Notes: generated by a model from the sequence alone, not told the origin. A stretch of DNA of 64,000 nt from Brevundimonas sp. UBA6550 (GCF_002434505.1 NZ_DJKE01000006.1:124001-188000); one strand, 5' to 3'; positions 9,182-17,770 are shown, numbered from the stretch's first letter. Made by a program: numbers and translations.

Positions 9182-10171
9182 ATGCGAACGCGGCTTATCA
9201 AGACCGACGGGCTTGTCCAACAGGTGCTGGAAGGCGGGTTCGAGAAGGACAACGCGCCGCTGGTCCTGCTGATCCACGGCTTTCCCGAACTGGGGATCAG
9301 CTGGAGGGCGCAGGTCCAGGCGCTGAGCGCAGCGGGCTATCATGTCGTCGCGCCCGACATGCGGGGCTATGGCGGAACCGACAAACCCGAAGGCGCGGCG
9401 GCCTATTCGATCCTGAACCTGGTCGGCGACATGGTCGATCTGGTCCGGGCGCTGGGCCAGACGTCCTGCGTCGTCGTCGGCCACGACTGGGGCGCGCCGG
9501 TCGCCTGGCATTGCGCCCTGCTGCGGCCGGACGTGTTTCGCGCCGTCGCGGGTCTGTCTGTGCCGTTCCAGCCGCGCCGGACCAAGGGACCGCCCACGGC
9601 GGCGATGGCGGCCATCACGAAACGGGCGGGGCTGGGCGACCTCTACATCGTGCGCTTCCAGGCGGCGGACGCGCACCTGGCGCTGGAGGCCGATCCGGCG
9701 ACGACGCTGAGAAAGCTGTTCTACGCCTATGACGGGGCGACGCCGGCGGCGCGGAAATCGACCGGCTTCATGCCCGAGGGCGTGGCCTTGCTCGACACCA
9801 TCGCCAACGACGCGACCCTGCCGCCGTGGATGAGCGCGGACCATTTCGCGGAATATGTGCAGGCCTTCTCGGCCGGCGGGTTCGCGGGGCCGTTGAACTG
9901 GTATCGGGCGCTGGACCTGAACTGGTCGCAGACGGCCTTCGTGCAGGACCAGAAGATCACGCCGCCCGCCCTGTTCGTGGTCGGCGAGGACGATCCGGTG
10001 CGCCACTACGCCGGAAGCGCGGAGGCGGGGCTGAAGGATTGGGTTCCAGGGCTGACCCGGTCGGTGGTCGTGCCCGGCACCGGACACTGGATCCAGCAGG
10101 AGCGAGCGGACGCGGTGAACGCGCTGCTGCTGGAGTTCTTGAACGCGCTTCCTTCCACATCATCGTCCTAG
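9182..10171 (+). CDS. alpha/beta hydrolase, epoxide-hydrolase-like
   Basis: A 329-residue soluble alpha/beta hydrolase. The oxyanion-hole motif is LLIHGFPEL, the nucleophile elbow is VVGHDWGAP with aspartate as nucleophile (typical of epoxide hydrolases and haloalkane dehalogenases), and the catalytic histidine is in GTGHWIQQE near the C-terminus. VAPDMRGYGGTDKP is also characteristic. Epoxide hydrolase is the better guess; the substrate is unknown. Confidence 0.88.
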   Translation: MRTRLIKTDGLVQQVLEGGFEKDNAPLVLLIHGFPELGISWRAQVQALSAAGYHVVAPDMRGYGGTDKPEGAAAYSILNLVGDMVDLVRALGQTSCVVVGHDWGAPVAWHCALLRPDVFRAVAGLSVPFQPRRTKGPPTAAMAAITKRAGLGDLYIVRFQAADAHLALEADPATTLRKLFYAYDGATPAARKSTGFMPEGVALLDTIANDATLPPWMSADHFAEYVQAFSAGGFAGPLNWYRALDLNWSQTAFVQDQKITPPALFVVGEDDPVRHYAGSAEAGLKDWVPGLTRSVVVPGTGHWIQQERADAVNALLLEFLNALPSTSSS

Positions 10172-10242
10172 CTATCTTCGTGGAAGCGTTTGACGGAGGC
10201 CTCCTGGGTCGTGGGGTTCATCCGCTCGCCCTGGCCGTCGGT

Positions 10243-11937
10243 TCAGGGATGGCTCGGCTTGGTTGTCCGGTGCTCGACGCCTTGTCGGGTTCGCAGACCC
10301 AGCATCCCCAGCCATCCCCCGCTGGTCAGCAGGGCCACGTCCAGCAGGGCCAGCGGCAGGGGCGTGGAGACGGGCGCGGCGATGAAGCGCGAGCGCCAGT
10401 CTGGCGCGAACTTGGCCTTGTAGCTGCGCAGACCCTGGAAGCCGTAAAGCGCGCCCCCCTCGTCGAACACCAGGGCGCCGACGCGGGCGAACACCGGCGC
10501 GATCCGCCGATCCTCCAGCCCCGCCAGCGGCGCCATGCCCAGGTCGAAACTGGCCAGGCCCTGATCTCTGGCCCATTGGGCGCAGCGGATGAACAGATAG
10601 TCCATCACCCCGTTCGGCGCCTCCGGGTGATGGCGCATCAGATCCACCGCCGCCTCGTCCGGCGCCGTCAATAGATTGGCGAAGGCCACGATCCGCCCCC
10701 CCTGGCGCACCACCGCCAAGGGCGTCAGGTCCAGATAATCGACGTCGAACCGACCCAGGGAGAAGGCCTTCTCCGCCCCCTCGTGCATGGCCAGCCAGGC
10801 GTCGGACACCGCCTTCAGCTCGTCGGCGATGGGCCGCGCCGATCCGGGCGGCAGCATCTCGAAGGTCGCGCCCTCGCGTTCCGCCCGGTTGATGGCCGTG
10901 CGCAGATTCTGCTTGGGCTTGCCCTCCAGCGAGAAGGCGGCGGTGTCGATCACCGCCGTCTCGCCGACCTTGCGCACCGCCAGCCCCATGGTGGCCAGAT
11001 CGCCCAGCACCTCTTCGCTGACGGAATAGAAGACCGCCGCCCCGCCGTAGCTGTCGGCCGTCTCGGCGAAAGACCACAACAGTTCGCGGCGCTCGGACCT
11101 GAGGCCCGCCGGTTCGCCCATGGCGATCCAGCGCCGCCCGCGCACGCGATAGGCCAAAAAGCTGGCCCCCGACGGACTGAACATCAGCGCCTTGTCGCCC
11201 AGCATGGCCAGCCAGGCCTCGGGCGTCGCCGAATCCGCAGCCGCCAGCGCCGCGCGAGCGCGTTCGATGTCGGCGGGCTTGGCCGGGCCATGGCTGTGGG
11301 CGCCGGGCGAGCTGAGCAGCGACCGGCCGGCCACCACCAGCGTCAGGATCGCCAGCACCAGGCCCGCGCGCAGGAAGCCCGAGGCCTGGCGGTCGCTGAG
11401 GAAACGCCACCACAGCTCGTCGTTATAATCCACGTCGCGATAGGCGAAGAAGCCCAGCCACAGCATGGCCATGACCACCGCCGTCAGCAGCAACAGCCAG
11501 CTGGGTCGCAGCGGCTCGCTGAGGCGCGAACGTCGGTTGAAGGCGGTGCGGCACGGCGCCAGCAGGGCCGCCACGATCAGAAGGTCGGTCGCCTGTTGCC
11601 AGTCCAGACCCTTCAGCACCGAGAACACCGCCCCGATCCCCAGCACGGCCAGCGCCGCCCAATAGGCGCCGCGTCGCCGCCGCCACAGGCCCGCCGACAG
11701 CATCAGCAACAGAAAGCCAGCGATGCTGCCCACGAAGTGCGACAGGTCGACCAGGATCGGGGACACCACGCCGGTCAGCTTGCGCAGGCGGTCGTCGAAC
11801 TCGGGCGTGACGGCCGAGACCAGCATCAGGGCGCCGGCCCCGAAGGCCAGGACGGCGAAGACCAGCGGCGTCAGCTCATAGGCCAGGCCCAGAAGACGGC
11901 GGATCAGGCCGGAGGTGTGCGCGGGGCGGTTGGACAA
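10243..11937 (-). CDS. MprF-like membrane protein with DUF2156 (phosphatidylglycerol lysyltransferase-type) domain
   Basis: A 564-residue protein. Roughly residues 1-220 hold about six hydrophobic segments; the rest is a DUF2156 aminoacyl-transferase-type domain (GEPAGLRSERRELLW, GETAVIDTAAFSLEGK, NLRTAINRAEREG, PNGVMDYLF, FDLGMAPL). MprF enzymes move lysine or alanine from tRNA to phosphatidylglycerol and flip the product. This one is about 300 residues shorter than full MprF, so the flippase half is reduced. The first codon is TTG at 11937 with a weak GAAGG upstream; the next ATG would remove part of the first membrane segment, so the start is uncertain. Confidence 0.78.
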   Translation of the reverse strand: MSNRPAHTSGLIRRLLGLAYELTPLVFAVLAFGAGALMLVSAVTPEFDDRLRKLTGVVSPILVDLSHFVGSIAGFLLLMLSAGLWRRRRGAYWAALAVLGIGAVFSVLKGLDWQQATDLLIVAALLAPCRTAFNRRSRLSEPLRPSWLLLLTAVVMAMLWLGFFAYRDVDYNDELWWRFLSDRQASGFLRAGLVLAILTLVVAGRSLLSSPGAHSHGPAKPADIERARAALAAADSATPEAWLAMLGDKALMFSPSGASFLAYRVRGRRWIAMGEPAGLRSERRELLWSFAETADSYGGAAVFYSVSEEVLGDLATMGLAVRKVGETAVIDTAAFSLEGKPKQNLRTAINRAEREGATFEMLPPGSARPIADELKAVSDAWLAMHEGAEKAFSLGRFDVDYLDLTPLAVVRQGGRIVAFANLLTAPDEAAVDLMRHHPEAPNGVMDYLFIRCAQWARDQGLASFDLGMAPLAGLEDRRIAPVFARVGALVFDEGGALYGFQGLRSYKAKFAPDWRSRFIAAPVSTPLPLALLDVALLTSGGWLGMLGLRTRQGVEHRTTKPSHP

Positions 11938-12093
11938 GCAGAAAGCCTTCGATTCGCGGGCGCCCGACCATAGACCAAGAATCGTCCAACCGGGGCGTTC
12001 GCGAGGTCATTTCGGGGCGGATGAAACAATCCGTAACGTGGGGAGTATATTGCGGTGCGGGCGTCGGGCCCGCGTAACAGGGGACAGTTTCCC

Positions 12094-12597
12094 ATGACCA
12101 TCAAGACCGCTCTTCTGGCCAGCGCCGCCGCCTTCATGTTCGCCGCGCCCGCCCTGGCGCAAGAAACGCCCGCACCCGCTCCGACAGAGGCGCCCGCCGC
12201 GGCCGCCGCTTCGCAACAGTCGCTTTCGCTCAACCCCGGCATGACCGTCAGCGGGCCTGACGGCGAGCTCGGCAAGCTGGAAGGCGTTCAGAACAACGCC
12301 GAAGGCAAGCAGGAACTGACCGTGCGCGGCGCCGACGGCCAACTTCGCGCGGTGCCGCTGAGCGGCATCCGTCAGGAAAACGGCGGCGTGGCCGTGGCCT
12401 ATACCAAGGCCGAATACGACGCCGCCGCTGCCATCCCCGGCGCCCCGGCCGCTCCGGCTCCGGCGGCTGATCCCGCTGCTGCTCCGACGGCGCCGGCCGC
12501 CGATCCGGCTGCGCAGCCGACCGATCCGTCGGCGACGCCGCCGACCACCGCCCCGGACGCCGCCGAACCGGCCCCGGCGCCGACCGAACCGAACTGA
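12094..12597 (+). CDS. exported protein with PRC-barrel-like domain and Ala/Pro tail
   Basis: A 167-residue product with signal peptide MTIKTALLASAAAFMFAAPA (cleaved after ALAQ). Residues about 45-105 (LNPGMTVSGPDGELGKLEGV onwards) resemble a small PRC-barrel; the last 55 residues are low-complexity Ala/Pro/Asp. It is probably periplasmic, perhaps cell-wall associated; the function is unknown. The ATG at 12094 is chosen because the signal peptide starts there. A strong terminator follows. Confidence 0.75.
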   Translation: MTIKTALLASAAAFMFAAPALAQETPAPAPTEAPAAAAASQQSLSLNPGMTVSGPDGELGKLEGVQNNAEGKQELTVRGADGQLRAVPLSGIRQENGGVAVAYTKAEYDAAAAIPGAPAAPAPAADPAAAPTAPAADPAAQPTDPSATPPTTAPDAAEPAPAPTEPN

Positions 12598-12621
12598 TCG
12601 GTCGATAGGCCAAGAGAACAA

Positions 12622-12653
12622 GGGCGGTCGGGCCATCCCGGCCGCCCCTTTTC
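12622..12653 (+). terminator. Rho-independent terminator
   Basis: GGGCGGtCGGG (12622-12632) pairs with CCCGGCCGCCC (12637-12647), followed by CTTTTC. It is 25 bases downstream of the PRC-barrel-like gene. Confidence 0.85.
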
Positions 12654-12691
12654 GTGTCTGAAATCACGCCGCGTCCGCCTCGTGACGCAGC

Positions 12692-12722
12692 AAAAAGGGG
12701 GCGGCTTTCGCAAGCCGCCCCC
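12692..12722 (-). terminator. Rho-independent terminator of the GlsB/YeaQ gene
   Basis: On the minus strand GGGGGCGGCTT pairs with AAGCCGCCCCC and is followed by TTTTTG. It is 24 bases past the stop of the small membrane protein at 12746. Confidence 0.85.
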
Positions 12723-12745
12723 TTCTTCATGCGACGCCGATGCGA

Positions 12746-12988
12746 TCAGGCGCGACGTTTGACCAGACCCAGCAGGAACAGCAGGATGATGGCGCCGATG
12801 GTGGCGATGATGGTCGAACCGATCCAGCCGCCCCAGCTGATGCCCAGGGCGCCGGCGACGAAGCCGCCGATCAGGGCGCCGATGATGCCGACGATCAGAT
12901 TGGTCAGCAGGCCGTGGTTGCGGCCCATGATCTGTTCCGCGAGCCAGCCCGCGACGATGCCGATGATGATCCAGGCGATAATACCCAT
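12746..12988 (-). CDS. GlsB/YeaQ/YmgE family stress-response membrane protein
   Basis: An 80-residue inner-membrane protein with three hydrophobic segments. It shows the family's glycine pattern: IIAWIIIGIVAGWLAEQIMG, NLIVGIIGALIGGFVAG, then WIGSTIIATIGAIILL. It is often annotated as transglycosylase-associated, though that activity is not established; expression is usually stress-induced. The ATG at 12988 has GGAAGGG 8 bases upstream, preferred over an in-frame codon at 13015. Confidence 0.88.
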   Translation of the reverse strand: MGIIAWIIIGIVAGWLAEQIMGRNHGLLTNLIVGIIGALIGGFVAGALGISWGGWIGSTIIATIGAIILLFLLGLVKRRA

Positions 12989-13164
12989 GGTGAAAACCCT
13001 TCCTGTAAAAGCCAAGCTGTCGCTTTAAATGCGCCTCAATCGATCCGGTTGCGCCGGGCGTTGCACGAATGACGTTTCGCTTGTCGCGCGAACCGGCACG
13101 ACCATTGCCGCCATGAAGGGGTGTCGTCCCGCATCGGGACAGACGTCGCGACGAGGATCACGTC

Positions 13165-13542
13165 ATGGCCGACGATATCGACCTGCATCTGGGCCGCCGC
13201 CTGCGCCGGCGTCGGCGTCTGCTGGGCCTGACCCAGCAGCAGCTGGCCGTTCAGGTCGGCATCCGTTTCCAGCAGATCCAGAAATACGAATGCGGCGCCA
13301 ATCGCATCTCGGCCGCCCGCCTGTGGCAGCTGTCCGAGGCGCTGGAGACGCCCGTCGCCTATTTCTACGACGGCCTGGCCGAGGCGCTGGATCAGGACGC
13401 CGCGCCTCTGAAAGGCGGCGAGGTCTTCTCGCGCAAGGAGACGCTGGACCTGATCCAGGCCTATTACCAGTTGGACGAGCGCCCCCGTCGCCGCCTGCTG
13501 GACCTGGCCAAGTCGCTGCATTCCGACAGCGCCCCGGCCTGA
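13165..13542 (+). CDS. XRE-family helix-turn-helix regulator
   Basis: A 125-residue DNA-binding protein. The HTH is at about residues 20-65 (GLTQQQLAVQVGIRFQQIQK, then YECGANRIS). The rest is a helical dimerisation tail (RKETLDLIQAYYQLDERPRR). It is a clear paralogue of the regulator at 58979. Targets are unknown. GAGGA upstream supports the ATG. hisN follows 48 bases later on the same strand. Confidence 0.88.
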   Translation: MADDIDLHLGRRLRRRRRLLGLTQQQLAVQVGIRFQQIQKYECGANRISAARLWQLSEALETPVAYFYDGLAEALDQDAAPLKGGEVFSRKETLDLIQAYYQLDERPRRRLLDLAKSLHSDSAPA

Positions 13543-13590
13543 AGCGCATCTGGGGCGCCCAAGCCAGCGAAAGCGCGGTAAGGGAGCCGC

Positions 13591-14376
13591 ATGACCGAAT
13601 ACGAAGCCTTCGCCATCGAACTGGCGCGCGAAGCCGCGCGCGTCACCTTGCCCTTTTTCCGCTCGGACATCGGCCATGAGGACAAGGGCGGCGCGGCCGG
13701 CTTCGATCCCGTCACCGAGGCGGACAAACAGGCCGAGGCCGCCATCCGTCGCCTGATCGCCGACCGCTATCCCGACCACGGCGTCATCGGCGAGGAATAC
13801 GGGGCCGACCGTCCCGAGGCGGAACAGGTCTGGGTGCTGGACCCCATCGACGGCACCCGCGCCTTCATCTCGGGCCTGCCGCTGTGGACCACCCTGATCG
13901 CGCTGCGTCAGGCGGGAACGCCCTCGGTCGGCGTCATCGCCCAACCCTATCTGGACGAGATTTTCGTCGGCGGCCCGTCCGGCGCCCGCCTGCTGCGCGG
14001 CGAGACCGAGACGCCGCTGGCCGTCAGGGCGTGCGAGAAACTGACCGACGCCGTCATCTCCACCACCGACCCCGACATCTTCAACGGCGCGGAACTGGGC
14101 GCCTGGACCCAGGTGCGCGCCGCCGCCCGCCTGGCCCGCCTGGGCTGCGACGCCTATGCCTATGCGATGGTGGCGGCCGGCAAGATGGACATGGTCGTCG
14201 AGACCAGCCTGAAGCCCTGGGACTGGTCGGCCCTGGTCCCCGTGATCCAGGCCGCCGGCGGCAAGGTCGTCAACTGGCGCGGCGCGGCCCCCGACGACAA
14301 CGGCCAGATCCTCGCCGTCGGCGACGCCCGCCTGATCGACCAGGCCCTGGTGACGCTGAAACGGGCGGCGATCTAG
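13591..14376 (+). CDS. hisN: histidinol-phosphatase, inositol-monophosphatase family
   Basis: A 261-residue Mg-dependent phosphatase. Metal-binding motifs of the IMPase fold are visible: VTEADKQAE, GEEYG, DPIDGTRAF and WDWSALVPVI. In actinobacteria and alphaproteobacteria this branch serves as histidinol-phosphatase in histidine synthesis; an inositol- or bisphosphonucleotide-phosphatase role cannot be ruled out by eye. AGGGAG upstream supports the ATG at 13591. It converges with the minus-strand run that begins at 14650. Confidence 0.85.
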   Translation: MTEYEAFAIELAREAARVTLPFFRSDIGHEDKGGAAGFDPVTEADKQAEAAIRRLIADRYPDHGVIGEEYGADRPEAEQVWVLDPIDGTRAFISGLPLWTTLIALRQAGTPSVGVIAQPYLDEIFVGGPSGARLLRGETETPLAVRACEKLTDAVISTTDPDIFNGAELGAWTQVRAAARLARLGCDAYAYAMVAAGKMDMVVETSLKPWDWSALVPVIQAAGGKVVNWRGAAPDDNGQILAVGDARLIDQALVTLKRAAI

Positions 14377-14410
14377 AGCATTCGGCGGTCGAGTTGGCCT
14401 GCAACGCATA

Positions 14411-14598
14411 GGGGGTCGTCACAACGGCCACAGCGAAGTCACGGCGAACACAGGGGAGACGTGATCCGGTCTGGCAGGTATTGAGGACCTGCGGCGGCGA
14501 AGCCGCAGATTGATAATGGCTGGTGGAGACCTGGGCCGACACAGGTTTGGTCTCGCCGTGGTCGTCGTGACCTGGCTGTGTCCGTTGTGATGAACGCC
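14411..14598. other. long imperfect foldback element with internal hairpins
   Basis: Arms of about 50 bases (14411-14460 and 14550-14598) are reverse complements at roughly 80%: for example CACAACGGCCACAG on the left faces CTGTGTCCGTTGTG on the right. Inside are further hairpins: GCAGGT-N7-ACCTGC, CTGCGGC-N5-GCCGCAG (about 14473-14508) and GAGACC/GGTCTC (about 14525-14554). Some arm differences would be G-U pairs in RNA. It could be a structured RNA, a decayed palindromic repeat or the 3' end of hisN mRNA. No coding signal is convincing in it. Confidence 0.65.
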
Positions 14599-14649
14599 TT
14601 TCAGGCCCGCATCACCTCGCACGCCGATTGCTCCAGGCGGCGCTGTTCG

Positions 14650-15699
14650 TCAGGCCACGGACGGTTCTTCGGCCGTGACGTCCACGGTTCGCGCCGAGGG
14701 ATCGACTGCCGCATCCGCCGTCGGCGACACCAGATCGGCCATGGCGTCGAACTCGTTCAGGAAGACCGCGCGCATATCGTCGGCCTCCATGATGACCTCG
14801 TGCTTGGCGCCGGCGACCTCGACATAGCGGCCGCGCGGCAGGCGTTTGGCGGCCCAGCGGGTGGTCTGTTTCCACACCACGTCGTCGGCGTCGGCCTGGA
14901 CGATGGCGACCGGGACCCTGACCGCCTTCAGCGCCTTGGGCTTCAGCGCGCGCTCGCCGGCGTCCAGCGCAAAGGCCAGCCAGCCGTAGGTCGGCCCGCC
15001 GATGGCCAGGTGCGGGCAGGCGAACAGTTGCTGGCGCCACATCTCGTAGCGGCTGGCGTCCGAGGTCAGGGCGTCCTCGGCGAAGTTATGGTCGAACGGA
15101 TCGTCCGGGTCGCCCAGGATGTAGTCGCCGGCCTGGCCGTGGCGGATGTTCCAGCGCACCACCAGTTTGACCGACCACATCGACCGCTTGCCGGTCTTGA
15201 TGCGCAGCATGGGGCTGGACAGGACCGCGCCCGCGAACCGCTCCTCGCCGCCTTCCAGCGTCAGCAGGTTCAGACAGGCGCCCATCGAATGGCCCACCAT
15301 GATCCACGGCTTGGGACACTGGTCCTCATAGGTGTTCAGCAGGCGATTGTAGTCGTCCAGAAACTCCTCGACCGCGCGGGCGTGGCCCTTCAGACGGTCG
15401 GGCAGCAGGCGGGCGGACAGGCCCTGGCCCCGCCAGTCGTGGGTCAGGACGCACCAGCCCCGCGCCAGGAAGTTGCCGATGACCTCGTAGTATTTCTCGA
15501 TCGGCTCGGTGCGGCCGGGGCTGAGGACCACCGTTCCGCGCACCTTGTCCGCGCTGAGGTGCGACGGCGTCCACAGGCCGGCGCGCAGGCGCATTCCGCC
15601 CGCGCCCCGGAACCAGTCCCCCTTGCCGCCAGGGGGCGGATAGGCGCCGGGCACCCCCATCAGGGGGGCGTTGGCGGCGAAGGCTTGGGCGCGGTTCAC
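14650..15699 (-). CDS. alpha/beta hydrolase, lysophospholipase/monoacylglycerol-lipase-like
   Basis: A 349-residue hydrolase. The nucleophile elbow is IMVGHSMGAC with serine; THDWRGQGLS is the typical PldB/monoglyceride-lipase motif; the late aspartate and histidine are in QADADDVVW and VAGAKHEVIM. The C-terminus is a short acidic tail. The start is a GTG at 15699 that overlaps the TGA of the methyltransferase upstream (GTGA), with AGGAAG as ribosome site; the family N-terminus agrees. It is translationally coupled to the exported methyltransferase-fold lipoprotein. Confidence 0.85.
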   Translation of the reverse strand: MNRAQAFAANAPLMGVPGAYPPPGGKGDWFRGAGGMRLRAGLWTPSHLSADKVRGTVVLSPGRTEPIEKYYEVIGNFLARGWCVLTHDWRGQGLSARLLPDRLKGHARAVEEFLDDYNRLLNTYEDQCPKPWIMVGHSMGACLNLLTLEGGEERFAGAVLSSPMLRIKTGKRSMWSVKLVVRWNIRHGQAGDYILGDPDDPFDHNFAEDALTSDASRYEMWRQQLFACPHLAIGGPTYGWLAFALDAGERALKPKALKAVRVPVAIVQADADDVVWKQTTRWAAKRLPRGRYVEVAGAKHEVIMEADDMRAVFLNEFDAMADLVSPTADAAVDPSARTVDVTAEEPSVA

Positions 15700-16622
15700 T
15701 CGGGCTTCCTGAACTTCAAGGTCATGCGATCGCTCTCGCCGATCGCCTCGTATTTGGTCCGGTCGAAGGTCGGATCGGCCGGTTGTCCGCGCGGCGCGGT
15801 CAGGCGGGTCGGCGCCAGGGTGTCGACCCCGAACGGATGATCCTTGGTGTCCTTGGAATTGGCGTTGATCTCGGACGCCTCGACGAAGACGAAGCCCGCC
15901 TCGGCGGCCAGCTGGCGCACGAAGGCTTCCTGGACATAGCCGTTGGCCGCGACCGGGTCCTGATCCTGCGCCGGCGCCAGACGATGCTGTTCGACCCCCA
16001 GGACGCCGCCGGGCCGCAGCGCCGCGAAGGCGTCGGCGAAGGCTTTTTCGGCGATCCCCGCCGCCATCCATCCATGCAGGGTGCGCATGAACAGGCACAG
16101 GTCCGCCGTGCCGGGCGCCGTCACCGGCCCGGAGGCTGCGCCGAACACGCTGAACTGCGGCTCGCCATACAGTTTCTTGTCGCTGGAGAAGCGGGTGCGG
16201 AAGGCCGCGTTCAGGACCGCCTGGGCCGGATCGGCCGTCGGCCCCTCGGGGAACAGGGCCGCCACATAGGCGCCGCCGCCCCTGGCCAGATAGGGGGCCA
16301 GGATTTCGGTGTACCAGCCGCTGCCCGGCCAGAACTCGACCACCGCCATCTTGGGCTGAAGCCCGTAGAAGCGCAGCGTCTCCATCGGGTGGCGGAAGGC
16401 GTCGCGAGCCTTGTCCTGGGCCGAGCGCCACGATCCCTGGACCGCCCAGTCCAGCGATCCCTCGGGCGGGCCGGAAGGGGCGGGCGGAGCGTTCGGCGCG
16501 GCGGGCGCCTTTGGCTCGTCCTTGCGGCCGCAGGCGGCCATGCCGGTCAGCGCCATAGCGGTCGCGCCGCCCAGCAGAAACCGACGCGACACGCCGCGCC
16601 CCATCGCCTGACCTTCCGCCAT
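15696..16622 (-). CDS. exported lipoprotein with methyltransferase fold (COG4798-like), copy 1
   Basis: A 308-residue protein with a Tat-like motif S-R-R-F-L-L (residues 12-17) and a lipobox GMAAC (Cys31), so apparently a Tat-exported lipoprotein. The body is a class I SAM methyltransferase fold: motif I VVEFWPGSGWYTEIL at about 94-108, ALRPGGVLGVEQHR as the strand-4 region, and C-terminal GESDRMTLKFRKPE. SAM is not expected in the periplasm, so the real reaction is unclear. GGGAG 7 bases before the ATG fixes the start. It is followed by a coupled hydrolase and preceded by a paralogue. Confidence 0.8.
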   Translation of the reverse strand: MAEGQAMGRGVSRRFLLGGATAMALTGMAACGRKDEPKAPAAPNAPPAPSGPPEGSLDWAVQGSWRSAQDKARDAFRHPMETLRFYGLQPKMAVVEFWPGSGWYTEILAPYLARGGGAYVAALFPEGPTADPAQAVLNAAFRTRFSSDKKLYGEPQFSVFGAASGPVTAPGTADLCLFMRTLHGWMAAGIAEKAFADAFAALRPGGVLGVEQHRLAPAQDQDPVAANGYVQEAFVRQLAAEAGFVFVEASEINANSKDTKDHPFGVDTLAPTRLTAPRGQPADPTFDRTKYEAIGESDRMTLKFRKPE

Positions 16623-16713
16623 TCCATACTCCCGCGAGGGTGCGGCCCCGCGCCCGACACACCCGGCGGATCGGGCTTAATCGGGTTCGCGGGCCGGGTC
16701 AAAACGGAACGGC

Positions 16714-17529
16714 CTATTCCGGCTTGCGGAATCGCAGGGTCATCCGGTCGCTCTCGCCGACGGCGTCTAAGGCGGCGCGTTCCTCGGCCGTCAGGGTCCG
16801 GCCGGACGGATCGTTGCGGGCCGCCGACTGGCGAATGGGCGGCAGGGTCCAGACGCCGAACGGGTGGTCGTGATCGTCCTTGGGATTGGCGTTCAGCTCG
16901 CTGCGCGCCTCCAGCACGAAGCCGGCGTTGCGCGCCTCGTGGATCACATAGCTTTCGGGCACATAGCCGGTGGAGGCGACCTCGGCGGCGTTCAGTCCCT
17001 CGGCGCTGCGATGCTGTTCGACGGCCAGGACGCCGCCGGGCTTCAGCGCCTTGAAGAAGGCCTGCAGATAGGGCTGGGTGCGGCCGTCGCGCGCCCAGTT
17101 GTGGAAGGCCCGCGCCACCAGGACGAAGTCGGCCTGGCCGTCCGCCACGCCCATGCTTTCCAGCGGCTTGTTGACCGGGACATAGCGCCCGCCTGTCGCG
17201 GCCGCATAGGGCTCCAGGATGTGGCGCCACCAGCTGGCGCCGCCTGGCTCGATCTCCACCACCGTCATGCCGGGCGTCAGCCCCCAGAAGGTCAGGGCCT
17301 CGTAGGGGTGACGATAGACGTCGCGCGCCCGGTCGGCGGCGGGCCGGGTCTCGGCGGCGACGGCGGTCTGAAGCGCCGTGTCCTCGGCGAAGGTCGGCAT
17401 GGCGCTGGACAGGGCCGAACGCGGCGGCGTCCAGGCGCCTTCGGTCTGGGACGCGGGCGGCGCGGTCTGGGCCATCACGGGCGCGGCGGCCGCTGCAAGG
17501 GCGAGAAGGCTGAGGGCGGCGAGACGCAT
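16714..17529 (-). CDS. exported methyltransferase-fold protein (COG4798-like), copy 2
   Basis: A 271-residue paralogue of the gene at 15696, sharing YRHPYEALTFWGLTPGMTVV, LKPGGVLAVEQHRS, LNANPKDDHDHPFGVWTLPP and the ending GESDRMTLRFRKPE. It carries a Sec signal peptide (MRLAALSLLALAAAAAPVMA, residues 1-20) with no lipobox, so it would be soluble in the periplasm. Motif I is VVEIEPGGASWWRHIL at about 90-105. The start at 17529 is chosen by the signal peptide; an ATG at 17565 is possible. It is in tandem with copy 1, 91 bases away. Confidence 0.8.
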   Translation of the reverse strand: MRLAALSLLALAAAAAPVMAQTAPPASQTEGAWTPPRSALSSAMPTFAEDTALQTAVAAETRPAADRARDVYRHPYEALTFWGLTPGMTVVEIEPGGASWWRHILEPYAAATGGRYVPVNKPLESMGVADGQADFVLVARAFHNWARDGRTQPYLQAFFKALKPGGVLAVEQHRSAEGLNAAEVASTGYVPESYVIHEARNAGFVLEARSELNANPKDDHDHPFGVWTLPPIRQSAARNDPSGRTLTAEERAALDAVGESDRMTLRFRKPE

Positions 17530-17638
17530 GGGCGGACGATCCTGCTCTAAAGATGGCTTCTCCATAGGCCGCCCGGCTCCCGACGCAAATGACGATGGCG
17601 CGACGCCGACGATCGGTCGCAGCCTGTCGCCCCCGCCC

Positions 17639-17668
17639 CTTGACGCCGCATTCGGGGTTCCCATCTGA
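17639..17668 (+). promoter_or_regulatory. putative RpoH (sigma-32) heat-shock promoter
   Basis: CTTGAC at 17639-17644 and CCCATCT at 17660-17666, with a 15-base spacer, match the heat-shock promoter pattern CTTGAA-N13-15-CCCCATnT. It is about 130 bases before the hsp20 start, leaving a long leader that contains the thermometer-like hairpin. Confidence 0.6.
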
Positions 17669-17770
17669 TCCATCGAGGGCGCCGATTTCGGGCTCTCCAG
17701 ACTGACGGCGCCGGTTTCGGGTCGTCGATCTGATCTCCAACCGTCCGGGCCAAACCGCCGGGCGGCTCAA

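Noticed and set aside
14650..16662. apparent 670-residue fusion of a methyltransferase-like region with the lipase-like hydrolase
   Set aside because: The first 320 codons are an out-of-frame reading of the exported methyltransferase gene. The true hydrolase begins at the GTG at 15699, which overlaps that gene's stop.
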